Shown: positions 25,898-33,938 of the stretch, one piece after another
How positions within the stretch are numbered: the stretch's first letter is position 1
Layout of the letters: each line of letters starts with the position of its first letter
Source: Bdellovibrionales bacterium
GTDB taxonomy: Bacteria > Bdellovibrionota > Bacteriovoracia > Bacteriovoracales > Bacteriovoracaceae
NCBI GenBank assembly: GCA_018646675.1
Contig: JABGUH010000014.1
Location: 62,001-126,000 of the forward strand
Direction of reading: 5' to 3'
DNA: 64,000 nucleotides
Translations under genes and position numbers: made by a program
Notes under the pieces: generated by a model
Database searches by the model: none
What the model saw: only the letters and a program-made list of their open reading frames with translations
Told to the model about the DNA's origin: nothing

Positions 25898-26842
25898 ATG
25901 TCAGACAACAGTAGAAACAATATGGGAAGCAGTGTCAGAGAGCGCAGGGGGATTCTTGGGCTCTCGGTTGCAGTATCTCTGTTGCTACATCTATTATTAC
26001 TGCGCCATCATATCTCTATCTCCTTGGATCATCTGCTAGCTGAGGCTGGGCCAAAGACCCAACAGATTAGAGTAGTCTTAAAGGATCCTCCTCTTCCCAA
26101 GGTAGTGACGAAGCCTGCTGCAGAGAGTAAGCAGCTTATGCGTCAGGTTGTTAATAATGAACTAACGGGTGATAAAGTACTGCCGAAGAACTCAAGGTTT
26201 CTAGGAGAGAAGAACCAAAGCTATGCCCGTCAGACCAAGGCTAAAAGAGTTGCTTCTTTTAAGCGTGCAGGTATTGGTAGTGAGAGTAGTAATAGCTTGG
26301 ACCAGGGCAAAAACCGGGTGACCAACAAACAAAAGAAGATCAGCTTAAAGGATTTAGCGGTGAGTTCGTCCCGCAAAGTAGTGATGGCCCCTTCTCCTAA
26401 AAGACAGAAAGTTGCTGGTCTCAAATATGGAGATCGAAACTCTTTAGGACATGCCTCAAACAATGATTTCCTAGAGGATGTTCCCCTTGGTGATATGACC
26501 AACCTCAATACGGTGGAGTTTAAGTACTATGGATTTTACCATCGCATTCGACAGAAGTTAGAGCAGTATTGGGGTGACTCTTTACGAGAGAAGTCAGAGT
26601 ATCTATTTCGTAGTGGCCGTAGATTGCCATCTAATGAGAACAAAATAACCGCTCTAACGGTTACTATCGATGCAAAGGGTAACATCATTAATGTTAATGT
26701 GAAATCAACCAGCGGCATACGTGAACTGGATGATGCTGCGGTTGAGTCTTTTAACCGTGCCGGCCCGTTTCCTAATCCTCCGGCCGGGATGATTAAGGGT
26801 GGACAAGCGCGACTTGAGTGGGGCTTTGTCGTCAATGGTTAG
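25898..26842 (+). CDS. TonB-family energy-transducer-like protein
   Basis: 314 residues. A single N-terminal transmembrane helix (about 21-38), a long basic and Pro/Lys-containing periplasmic stretch (about 50-190) and a C-terminal TonB-type domain (VTIDAKGNIINVNVKSTSGI, then LDDAAVESFNRAGPFPNPPA). Such proteins pass energy from the proton gradient to outer-membrane transporters, but need ExbB and ExbD, which are not adjacent. The same C-terminal domain occurs in TolA-like and signalling proteins, so the exact role is open. GAGGTG precedes the ATG. It stands alone. Confidence 0.75.
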   Translation: MSDNSRNNMGSSVRERRGILGLSVAVSLLLHLLLLRHHISISLDHLLAEAGPKTQQIRVVLKDPPLPKVVTKPAAESKQLMRQVVNNELTGDKVLPKNSRFLGEKNQSYARQTKAKRVASFKRAGIGSESSNSLDQGKNRVTNKQKKISLKDLAVSSSRKVVMAPSPKRQKVAGLKYGDRNSLGHASNNDFLEDVPLGDMTNLNTVEFKYYGFYHRIRQKLEQYWGDSLREKSEYLFRSGRRLPSNENKITALTVTIDAKGNIINVNVKSTSGIRELDDAAVESFNRAGPFPNPPAGMIKGGQARLEWGFVVNG

Positions 26843-26883
26843 ATTTAATTTTAAGAGTAGTTGTAATTGAGAGGATTGTTTGC

Positions 26884-27201
26884 TTACTGCTGAGTAGGTG
26901 ATTGAAGCAGCTCTTTTAATTTGGAGATTCCCTCCATCATAACATAGTCATTCCAGATAGAGTCTAATTCACGAACCGTCTCAATTAGTGACATCGCGGC
27001 TTGGTCTCTGGAAATTTTCTCACTCTCAGAAAGGTGAGCGATAGCAACACTTAGAGATTTAATGGTAGCTGATTGACAGGTAGTCGCGAGTCTCTCTTCA
27101 TAAGCAGTATCAATCTTCTTTTCTTTACTCTTAATAATGGCAGTGTTTAGAAGTTGAACGTACTCTTGATTCTCAAGTTGCATATTAGCCATTCTCTCCA
27201 T
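26884..27201 (-). CDS. Small helical hypothetical protein
   Basis: 105 residues if started at the ATG at 27201. No membrane segment; the sequence looks wholly helical (YVQLLNTAIIKSKEKKIDTA, then SVAIAHLSESEKISRDQAAM). A stretch GGAGAG lies inside the first codons, so the true start may be an ATG four or seven codons further on. It ends 41 bp from the convergent TonB-like gene and is not clearly part of the gcv operon upstream of it on the same strand (200 bp gap). I do not recognise it. Confidence 0.5.
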   Translation of the reverse strand: MERMANMQLENQEYVQLLNTAIIKSKEKKIDTAYEERLATTCQSATIKSLSVAIAHLSESEKISRDQAAMSLIETVRELDSIWNDYVMMEGISKLKELLQSPTQQ

Positions 27202-27344
27202 GAGATGAAGTCTTTAAAGGGTGAGGCAGAGTATGGAGATATTCTTTCTCTTCGTAAAGCGATTTTTTTTTAAAAATTACTTTTTTCAAAGAGGCGGTGA
27301 GTAAGCTCATAGCGTCTAAATTAAAAAAATGGGAAAGGTAATTA

Positions 27345-27384
27345 TTCTGTAAAAAAAAACTTATTTTTTCTGTAAAAAAAACTT
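27345..27384. repeat. Two tandem TTCTGT-A8/9-CTT repeats after gcvH
   Basis: TTCTGTAAAAAAAAACTT (27345-27362) is repeated with one A less at 27368-27384. On the minus strand these are two T8-T9 tracts just past the gcvH stop, and may act as terminator tails. No strong hairpin precedes them. Confidence 0.5.
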
Positions 27385-27400
27385 GCTTTTAAAATGAAGA

Positions 27401-27787
27401 TTAATTTTCTTGACAGAGAGGTAGGTAGTCTTGTGCGCTAAGTAGACTATCTAATTCGTCCAGATTTGAGCATCGGATTTTTATCATCCATGCCTTGAAA
27501 GGTGCGCTGTTACACTGTTCTGGAGCATTATCAAGATCAGTATTGACCTCAACTATCTCACCTGAAACTGGAGCGATGAGGTCACTGACGGACTTGATAG
27601 ATTCCACAACACCAAAGGGAGAGTTGTTTTCGACTGTTGTACCGACTTCTGGCAGTTCAACGAAAACAATATCGCCCAGTTGGGATTGGGCAAAATCGGT
27701 AATTCCAATAGTTATCACATCACCATCGCTACTAATCCACTCATGATCCTTTGTATATCTTAACTCTTCTGGGGTTTTGAATTCCAT
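27401..27787 (-). CDS. gcvH: Glycine cleavage system H protein
   Basis: 128 residues, normal length. YTKDHEWISSDGDVITIGIT opens the lipoyl domain, and VVESIKSVSDL carries the lipoate-accepting Lys65. GcvH shuttles the aminomethyl group between the P, T and L proteins of glycine cleavage. The gene overlaps the end of gcvT by 28 bp and has its own GGAGG site 9 bp before the ATG. gcvP is not found downstream. Confidence 0.96.
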   Translation of the reverse strand: MEFKTPEELRYTKDHEWISSDGDVITIGITDFAQSQLGDIVFVELPEVGTTVENNSPFGVVESIKSVSDLIAPVSGEIVEVNTDLDNAPEQCNSAPFKAWMIKIRCSNLDELDSLLSAQDYLPLCQEN

Positions 27788-28872
27788 GGTTTATAACCTC
27801 CGGTGATAAATGGTTTTTTATATCGTGTTGCAGGATAGATCTTATCACGAATTTTAATAGCATAACTCTCTGAGATACTAAATTTTTCACGGGGAATGGA
27901 TGCTAAAGCGATTCCTCTGCCCAGGGTGGGGGAGAGAGTGCCAGAGGTGACAACTCCCACCTCTGCTTCACTTGAGTTAACTACTGGATAGCTGGTTCGT
28001 GGCACTCCGCGCTCAAGGGCAAGACGGATCTGACGGTAGCGTGGGGTGTATTGCGAGTCACAAAGGCTCTCTTTACCAATAAAACGGCCCTTCTCGCCGC
28101 GAACAGTCCATTTTAGACCACAATCTAGTGGTGTGAGTTCATCGGTTAACTCGTTGCCGTAGAGTGAGAATCCCGCTTCTAGCCTAAGCACATCCCTTGC
28201 AATCAAGCCACAGGGAGTAACATTCAATTTAATTAATTTATCCCAAATCTGGCAAATGGCTTGGCCTTGAGCAAACAGCTCCACCCCCTCCTCTCCGGTA
28301 TAGCCAGTACGGGCGACGATAATTTCCTCACCGTTCCATAGGAGCTTTCTTACTGAGTAGTGTTCAAACTCTCCGGTGGGCATCAAATTTAGCTTATTGA
28401 GTAGCTGTTCACTATTAGGACCTTGAAGTGCAATTAGTGAATAGTTATTTGAGCTATTCTTTAAGACACAGTTAAAACCTTTTTGTTGACTAGTGATCCA
28501 CTCCCAATCTTTTTCAATATTTGCTGCGTTAACGCAGAGAAGAACATGATCGAAATCAACTTTATAGGCAATAAGGTCATCAATGATCGTTCCATCCTCT
28601 CGACAAAGGGGAGAGTAGACAGCTTTTAAGTCACCAGCGGTGAGAAAGTTATTGGTTATCAGGTAGTCGACAAAAGCGTATGCATCAGGGCCTACAACTT
28701 CGAATTCACCCATGTGGCCAACATCAAATATCCCGGCATTATTTCGAACTGCTTCGACCTCCTGTTTTATTGTGCTGTATTGAAGGGGCATCATAAAACC
28801 AGCGAAGGGCGCCATCTTCGCCCCTAGCGCTAGATGATTTTTGTGTAGGAGGGTGAGTTGTTCTTTGCTCAT
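27760..28872 (-). CDS. gcvT: Aminomethyltransferase (glycine cleavage T protein)
   Basis: 370 residues against about 365. HKNHLALGAKMAPFAGFMMP and VRNNAGIFDVGHMGEFEV are typical of the folate-binding domain, with VARTGYTGEEGVELF and the C-terminal barrel (EVGVVTSGTLSPTLGRGIAL). It releases ammonia from the lipoyl-bound intermediate and passes the one-carbon unit to tetrahydrofolate. The start overlaps the folD stop (ATGA), tying it to the enzyme that converts the product, methylene-THF. Confidence 0.96.
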   Translation of the reverse strand: MSKEQLTLLHKNHLALGAKMAPFAGFMMPLQYSTIKQEVEAVRNNAGIFDVGHMGEFEVVGPDAYAFVDYLITNNFLTAGDLKAVYSPLCREDGTIIDDLIAYKVDFDHVLLCVNAANIEKDWEWITSQQKGFNCVLKNSSNNYSLIALQGPNSEQLLNKLNLMPTGEFEHYSVRKLLWNGEEIIVARTGYTGEEGVELFAQGQAICQIWDKLIKLNVTPCGLIARDVLRLEAGFSLYGNELTDELTPLDCGLKWTVRGEKGRFIGKESLCDSQYTPRYRQIRLALERGVPRTSYPVVNSSEAEVGVVTSGTLSPTLGRGIALASIPREKFSISESYAIKIRDKIYPATRYKKPFITGGYKPWNSKPQKS

Positions 28873-29750
28873 GGATTAATCTCCTGCTGTTCAAATTGCT
28901 CCCGTGCAGCCTGAAAAAGGTTTTCGGCTAAGGAGAGGATTGTCATCGGACCGACTCCCCCAGGAACAGGAGTAATCGCCTGTACTCGTTCTGAGACAGC
29001 AGCAAAATCAACATCTCCACACAGCTTACCATTCTCATCCTGATTCATCCCCACATCAACAATAACCTGATTGCCCGAGGAAGAGAGATGTTTTACTCCA
29101 ATCATTTTGGCACGACCAATAGCGGCGATAATGATGTCAGCCTGAGATGTTATCTTCTCTAAATTTTGAGTTTTGGAGTGACAGATGGTGACGGTGGCGT
29201 GATGGTTGGTCAAGAGCATCGCCAATGGTTTTCCTACGATCATACTGCGACCAATAATTACAACATGTTTTCCGGCCACCTCAATGTTGTAGTGGCGCAA
29301 AAGAGTTAATATCCCTTTGGGAGTACATGAGAGTAGAACCTTTTCACCACAATCGCCATTTAGTACGCCAATCAGATTGTTTTGATGAAAGCCGTCAACA
29401 TCTTTGCTGGGAGGGATTAACTCCCCTACATCTATATGGGAGAGCTGATCTGGTAGTGGCAGTTGAACAAAGCAGCCGTGGACTGCCTGGTCGCTGACCA
29501 TCTTGCCAACTTCAAAGATAAAATCAGATTCACTTAAGCTATCGGGAAGGTGAATAATGTCACATTTCGCTCCTAACTTCTCGATATAGCGTTTTTTATT
29601 GCGGGTATAGATTTGGCTGGCCGGATTCTCTCCTACTAATAGAACTTTCATGTAGGGGGTGATGCCCCACTTCTTTAACTGGTTACACTTCTTGGATAAC
29701 TCTTCTATTCCCTGTTCAACAACTTGCTTTGCTTTAAGAATCTGTGTCAT
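28869..29750 (-). CDS. folD: Methylenetetrahydrofolate dehydrogenase/cyclohydrolase
   Basis: 293 residues against about 288. VGENPASQIYTRNKKRYIEK contains the catalytic Lys region, VQLPLPDQL and KDVDGFHQNN follow, then the NADP site VVIIGRSMIVGKPLAMLL and PVPGGVGPMTI. It interconverts methylene-THF and formyl-THF in the cytoplasm. First gene of the folD-gcvT-gcvH operon, an arrangement that channels glycine carbon into folate metabolism. Confidence 0.96.
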   Translation of the reverse strand: MTQILKAKQVVEQGIEELSKKCNQLKKWGITPYMKVLLVGENPASQIYTRNKKRYIEKLGAKCDIIHLPDSLSESDFIFEVGKMVSDQAVHGCFVQLPLPDQLSHIDVGELIPPSKDVDGFHQNNLIGVLNGDCGEKVLLSCTPKGILTLLRHYNIEVAGKHVVIIGRSMIVGKPLAMLLTNHHATVTICHSKTQNLEKITSQADIIIAAIGRAKMIGVKHLSSSGNQVIVDVGMNQDENGKLCGDVDFAAVSERVQAITPVPGGVGPMTILSLAENLFQAAREQFEQQEINP

Positions 29751-29882
29751 CGTTATGACCCTATGAAGTAGATTGGGCTGATGTTTTAAGAATTGGTGCC
29801 ATAATAAGCGATACTGGCCAGTTCGTCGAGGGGAGGTACAGATAAGTGTGAACTTTTTGGTGCTTTTGGGGTAGGATTGTTC

Positions 29883-30392
29883 ATGCGTATTTTGGGGATA
29901 GATCCAGGTTCTCGCTGTGCCGGATATGGCTTGTTGGAGATGAATGGCTTAAAGGTTAAATATCTTACTTCTGGTATTTTACGCTTTGATCAGTACCCTA
30001 AATTTCTAGATCGGATTGGCCCCATTTATAACTCCTGCTGTGAATTGCAAAGAGAACTTAACTTTGATGAGATTGCATTTGAGTCACTCATCTATGTTAA
30101 AAATCCCACCTCTTTGATGAAGTTAGCTCAGACGCGGGGAGCAATGTTGGCAGCCTTCGCACAGCAGTATCCGGGAAAAATTTTTGAGTATGCACCTAAT
30201 ATGATTAAGTCGGCAGTAACTAGTAATGGGCATGCGGGAAAAGAGAGTATTCAAAAAGGTCTGCAAATGATATTTGGAAGGATTGAGTTTGCTACCCATG
30301 ATGAGAGTGATGCCTTGGCCGTGGCAATGACTCACGCCCTTCATCGACGTTCGGCCCTTGGTAGGAGTAAGCAGCATGATCGGACATATTAA
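29883..30392 (+). CDS. ruvC: Holliday junction resolvase RuvC
   Basis: 169 residues against about 173. ILGIDPGSRCAGYGLL carries the first catalytic Asp, AFESLIYVKNPTSLMKLAQT the second acid (Glu), and the C-terminal THDESDALAVAMTHAL the last Asp pair. It cuts four-way junctions held by RuvAB. The ATG at 29883 fits the family and has AGGA upstream; a TTG two codons earlier is less likely. The end overlaps ruvA by 17 bp. Confidence 0.96.
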   Translation: MRILGIDPGSRCAGYGLLEMNGLKVKYLTSGILRFDQYPKFLDRIGPIYNSCCELQRELNFDEIAFESLIYVKNPTSLMKLAQTRGAMLAAFAQQYPGKIFEYAPNMIKSAVTSNGHAGKESIQKGLQMIFGRIEFATHDESDALAVAMTHALHRRSALGRSKQHDRTY

Positions 30393-31047
30393 TGGAAAAA
30401 TTCTTTTTAGTGATGGTAGTGAAATATTATTGGCAACAAATTCTGGAATTGGATATCAGATATTTTGCTCTCAGGTGCTACCAGAGGGAGAGCAGGTCTC
30501 GCTTTATATTGCTCATGTAATTAAAGAAGATTCTCAGTCACTTTTTGGTTTTAGCTCCCTAAGAGAGAAGAAGTTATTTGAACTACTTTTGACCGTTAAG
30601 GGCGTTGGGCCGAAATCGGCGTTCTCCCTTGTTGGCAGTGTTGGTTTTGAACAGGTGTGTGAAGCAATTACTCTTGAGAACCGTAAGATTTTGACTCTCG
30701 CCCCAGGAGTTGGAAATAGAGCAGCAGCACAAATTATTTTAGATCTGGCGGGTAAAATTTTAACTGTCAAAATGTACTCGGATAAATATGATTCACCGCC
30801 AATGGAGTGTCGTGGTGATCAGGTCACAGGGGAAAATGAGCTGCCCTTAAGGGCAGCAGAGCAGCCTTTGAGCTTAAGGCAGGCTGGCCGTAGAAATCAT
30901 CAACAAATTATCAATGATACTATTATGGCTTGTAAAGAGTTAGGTTTTAGTGAGCAGCAGGTGCTATCCCGAGCAACCAAGATTATGCGAGAAGGGGATA
31001 TTAGTAAACCAGAGCAGCTAGTCCACCTAGTGCTCAAAGGAATGTAG
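30376..31047 (+). CDS. ruvA: Holliday junction DNA helicase subunit RuvA
   Basis: 223 residues against about 200. MIGHINGKILFSDG opens the OB domain; two HhH motifs (LLTVKGVGPKSAFSLVG and LTLAPGVGNRAAAQIILDL) bind the junction; the C-terminal domain III (ACKELGFSEQQVLSRATKIM) regulates RuvB. The ATG at 30376 follows TAGGAG. A slightly long linker (about 140-170) accounts for the extra length. Confidence 0.96.
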   Translation: MIGHINGKILFSDGSEILLATNSGIGYQIFCSQVLPEGEQVSLYIAHVIKEDSQSLFGFSSLREKKLFELLLTVKGVGPKSAFSLVGSVGFEQVCEAITLENRKILTLAPGVGNRAAAQIILDLAGKILTVKMYSDKYDSPPMECRGDQVTGENELPLRAAEQPLSLRQAGRRNHQQIINDTIMACKELGFSEQQVLSRATKIMREGDISKPEQLVHLVLKGM

Positions 31048-31055
31048 TTTAGATA

Positions 31056-32087
31056 ATGGCAATTATGAATGATAACTCTTTTGATCAGGAGCAGCTAGAG
31101 CGAGTGATGGAGCCATCTGGTCGTAGAGATGAGTACCGTCACGATATGAATTTAAGACCAAAGGACTTTAGCGAGTATATTGGACAAGAGAAGATCGTTA
31201 AAAATATTGAGTTGATGGTAAAGTCAGCACGAATGCGTGGACACGCTATGGATCACCTGCTGTTGTCTGGACCTCCCGGCCTTGGCAAAACCTCCTTGGC
31301 AATGATTATCTCTCAGGCACTGGAGTCAGAGTTTTTTGTTATCTCTGGCCCGGCACTAGAGAAAAAGGGGGATTTGGCAGCGATCTTGACCAACCTTGGG
31401 CCTCGAGATGTACTATTTATTGATGAGATCCACCGGATGCATGCCACGATAGAAGAGGTACTCTATTCGGCAATGGAGGATTTCCGACTGGATATTGTCA
31501 TGGGGCAAGGGCCAGCGGCTAGAACAATGCAGATTGAGATTGCCCCCTTTACTTTGATTGGGGCAACAACGAGGTCGGGACTGCTATCCTCCCCACTACG
31601 TGACCGCTTTATGGCCCATCTACACTTTGATTTTTATCATCCTGCTGAATTGTGCCAGATTATCCAGAATAATGCAGTTAAACTGAATGTTAAGATGGCT
31701 GAGGATGCTTTGGATAAAATATCTAAGTGTGCTCGTGGCACTCCTCGGATTGCTAATCGTGTTTTGCGTCGGGTGCGAGATTTTGGCTTGGTGGAGGGAT
31801 GTGATATTATTACCTCCAGTGAAGTGGAGCAGGCATTGAAATTGATGGAGATTGATCAACAGGGCCTCGATCGGATGGATCGTAAAATTTTACAAGTAAT
31901 TATGGAGTACTACCAAGGTGGGCCAGTAGGAATTGATGCTCTTTGTGCAACACTATCGGAAGATCGCAATACAATTGAAGATGTGTATGAGCCCTATCTT
32001 TTAAAGGAAGGTTTTTTATTAAGAACCCCACGCGGCCGTGAGATTTCTGAAAAATCCAGGGAGCATTTACAAAAAATGGAGTATTGA
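31056..32087 (+). CDS. ruvB: Holliday junction branch-migration ATPase RuvB
   Basis: 343 residues against about 336. RPKDFSEYIGQEKIVKNI, Walker A GPPGLGKTSLA, Walker B LFIDEIHRM, sensor 1 TTRSG and the arginine-finger loop LRDRF are intact, followed by the winged-helix domain ending in TPRGREISEKSREHL. It drives branch migration as a hexamer on RuvA. It follows ruvA by 8 bp. Confidence 0.97.
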   Translation: MAIMNDNSFDQEQLERVMEPSGRRDEYRHDMNLRPKDFSEYIGQEKIVKNIELMVKSARMRGHAMDHLLLSGPPGLGKTSLAMIISQALESEFFVISGPALEKKGDLAAILTNLGPRDVLFIDEIHRMHATIEEVLYSAMEDFRLDIVMGQGPAARTMQIEIAPFTLIGATTRSGLLSSPLRDRFMAHLHFDFYHPAELCQIIQNNAVKLNVKMAEDALDKISKCARGTPRIANRVLRRVRDFGLVEGCDIITSSEVEQALKLMEIDQQGLDRMDRKILQVIMEYYQGGPVGIDALCATLSEDRNTIEDVYEPYLLKEGFLLRTPRGREISEKSREHLQKMEY

Positions 32088-32090
32088 TTA

Positions 32091-32264
32091 ATGCCAGTTA
32101 AAAGAGCATTTGATGCAATCAAAGATTTGCCAGAACTTTTAAGAATATTGACCAAGCGTGATTTCACTTGGAGAAAATTTTCATACGTAGCAATCGCTTT
32201 TATAACCCTTGGATTTATTATTTTTTTTTCATCACCTAGTATCTACCGCTACTTAACTAATTAA
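32091..32264 (+). CDS. Small membrane protein after ruvB
   Basis: 57 residues starting at the ATG at 32091, three bases past the ruvB stop, with GGAG 10 bp upstream. A basic, amphipathic N-terminal half (RAFDAIKDLPELLRILTKRD) precedes one transmembrane helix (FSYVAIAFITLGFIIFF) and a short tail. The clean layout and tight spacing suggest a real gene co-transcribed with ruvB. No family is recognised and no functional link to ruvB is implied. Confidence 0.5.
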   Translation: MPVKRAFDAIKDLPELLRILTKRDFTWRKFSYVAIAFITLGFIIFFSSPSIYRYLTN

Positions 32265-32389
32265 CTTTCTTTAAATAGAGAGTTGTTCTAAAGGTGGCCA
32301 CTCCTACTAAATAATATTTTTTGGTGTGAACGGTGCGGGGCGCATGTGTAGTTTTGTTGCCCAGGCGACAAATAAACCTCATTAGGTGG

Positions 32390-32418
32390 TTGCATTTACT
32401 ACATGATAGCACTATATT
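32390..32418 (+). promoter_or_regulatory. Promoter of the efflux operon
   Basis: TTGCAT (32390-32395), a 17-bp spacer and TATATT (32413-32418). The -10 lies inside the left arm of the palindrome at 32409-32442, so binding there should block RNA polymerase. Confidence 0.65.
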
Positions 32419-32442
32419 CAAACAAACGTTTGAATATAGTGC
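32409..32442. promoter_or_regulatory. Perfect 15-bp palindromic operator (TetR-type)
   Basis: GCACTATATTCAAAC, four spacer bases AAAC, then the exact reverse complement. The core CAAACAAACGTTTG is of the kind bound by TetR-family efflux repressors. It lies 32 bp before the tolC-like start codon. The TetR gene at the end of the operon is the natural candidate to bind it. Confidence 0.7.
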
Positions 32443-32474
32443 CGAAGATGATATTTTAGCCAAGGATCAAAGTA

Positions 32475-33938
32475 ATGATAAGGCCAATACAGTTAGCTTG
32501 TTTACTACTACTGATAATAACTAGGATCGCAGTGGCTGATTCTTTGGGGCCAATCACCCTGACAGAGGACAAGCTATTTACTCTTATTAAAGAGATGCCA
32601 CCCTCACTGGTTAGGGCACAAATCGCTCTTCATCTGAAGGAGAGCTCCAAGCGCAGCTTTAGTGAGAATTTTGGTGCAGAGCTGAGTGCATCGGCTTCCC
32701 AGCTTAGCTCGAGCGAAATATCCCTCTCTGCTTTTGCTCCAGTTACTAGCAAGATGTCTTCACTTAAAATGGGAGTGGCAAAAAAATTTAGGCGGGGAGT
32801 TGCAGTCGAGTTAACTGCTTATAAAAACCAATATACCAATACGATGTTAACTGATGTCACCTCTACTGGCCTGACGATGCAACTCTCTATAGACCTTTAT
32901 AAGGATCTTTTGGGCCGGCTGACCAAGGCCAGATGGAGTAGCCTTGTCTATGATAAACAGCGATCAAAACTAGAGGAGCGGCTGGCAACCGCTGGCTTTA
33001 TCGTTCAATTGCGGAAACTATATTGGTCCTTAGTGGCAAATAGTGAGGCCAGAAAGTTGGTTAACTCTTTGATCAAAGCTTCTAAGAGGCAAGTGGCACT
33101 GGCACAAAGGAGACTAAAAGAGAGAGTGGCTGATTATGGGGAGGTGGCCCGTTATAAATCCCAGCTAGCGTCAAGAAAAGCTCAACTGATCTATCTTAAT
33201 TATAAAAAGGAGCGAGCTGTTCAAGTGATGAAGGGATTATTACCAACCATTGCTCAGCAAAAAATCGTCCTAGGCACCTACTCGCTAGATGAAACAGTTT
33301 ACCAGTTTTTCGGTTGTATAAATCAAATCAAAGATTATAAGGAGGTGCCACTGGCAAACACCACCTACGACGAAATTATCACCATTATTAATAAGCAGGC
33401 AGTAGAGTCAGACCGCATCCATCGTGCCCATGATCTTCCGGATCTAAAATTACAATTAGCAGCAGATACCATGGGCAAGGCGTTGGGAGGAAGTGAGGCA
33501 TTTGACCAATTCAAGAATAACTCTCGTGGATCGATCTCCGGTGCGATCAGCCTTACTATTCCATTAGGTAGGGAGAAGAAGAATTCACAGGAGATTTTGC
33601 AGTTAATTACAAAAATGAGTAGAGATGCAGCGGTAAAAGAGAGTCGCTCTAAGATTGATGCTTATCATACGCAGATTGTTGCATCGATAGATCTGTTGCA
33701 GCAGGTGATTTCAAATCAACGTGATAATTCAAAATATTTAAGTGAGAGCATTGGAGTATCCCGAAAAAAGTATATCCAAGCACGAATAACTGTTGAACAG
33801 TTGGTTTCGAAAGAGGATGCACTGCTTTCAAGTCAGTTGGATGAGATTGAAACGAAACTGGAAGTAATCAGCACGCTACTGGATTACTTCAGTGTATTTA
33901 CTGAGACACCGTGTGCGATGAACAGGAAGCAAATATGA
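32475..33938 (+). CDS. TolC-family outer-membrane efflux channel
   Basis: 487 residues. Signal peptide to about residue 21 (IAVA|DSLG), then the helix-strand pattern of TolC-like trimeric channels: two long coiled helices per half (LVNSLIKASKRQVALAQRRL; DLLQQVISNQRDNSKYLSES) and amphipathic strands (SSLKMGVAKKFRRGVAVELT). It would span the outer membrane and periplasm as the exit duct. First gene of the operon, overlapping the RND gene by 4 bp (ATGA). Family identity is from pattern and context. Confidence 0.8.
   Translation: MIRPIQLACLLLLIITRIAVADSLGPITLTEDKLFTLIKEMPPSLVRAQIALHLKESSKRSFSENFGAELSASASQLSSSEISLSAFAPVTSKMSSLKMGVAKKFRRGVAVELTAYKNQYTNTMLTDVTSTGLTMQLSIDLYKDLLGRLTKARWSSLVYDKQRSKLEERLATAGFIVQLRKLYWSLVANSEARKLVNSLIKASKRQVALAQRRLKERVADYGEVARYKSQLASRKAQLIYLNYKKERAVQVMKGLLPTIAQQKIVLGTYSLDETVYQFFGCINQIKDYKEVPLANTTYDEIITIINKQAVESDRIHRAHDLPDLKLQLAADTMGKALGGSEAFDQFKNNSRGSISGAISLTIPLGREKKNSQEILQLITKMSRDAAVKESRSKIDAYHTQIVASIDLLQQVISNQRDNSKYLSESIGVSRKKYIQARITVEQLVSKEDALLSSQLDEIETKLEVISTLLDYFSVFTETPCAMNRKQI

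Noticed and set aside
27345..27384. CRISPR-like or iteron array
   Set aside because: Only two copies dominated by A tracts, with no spacer structure.
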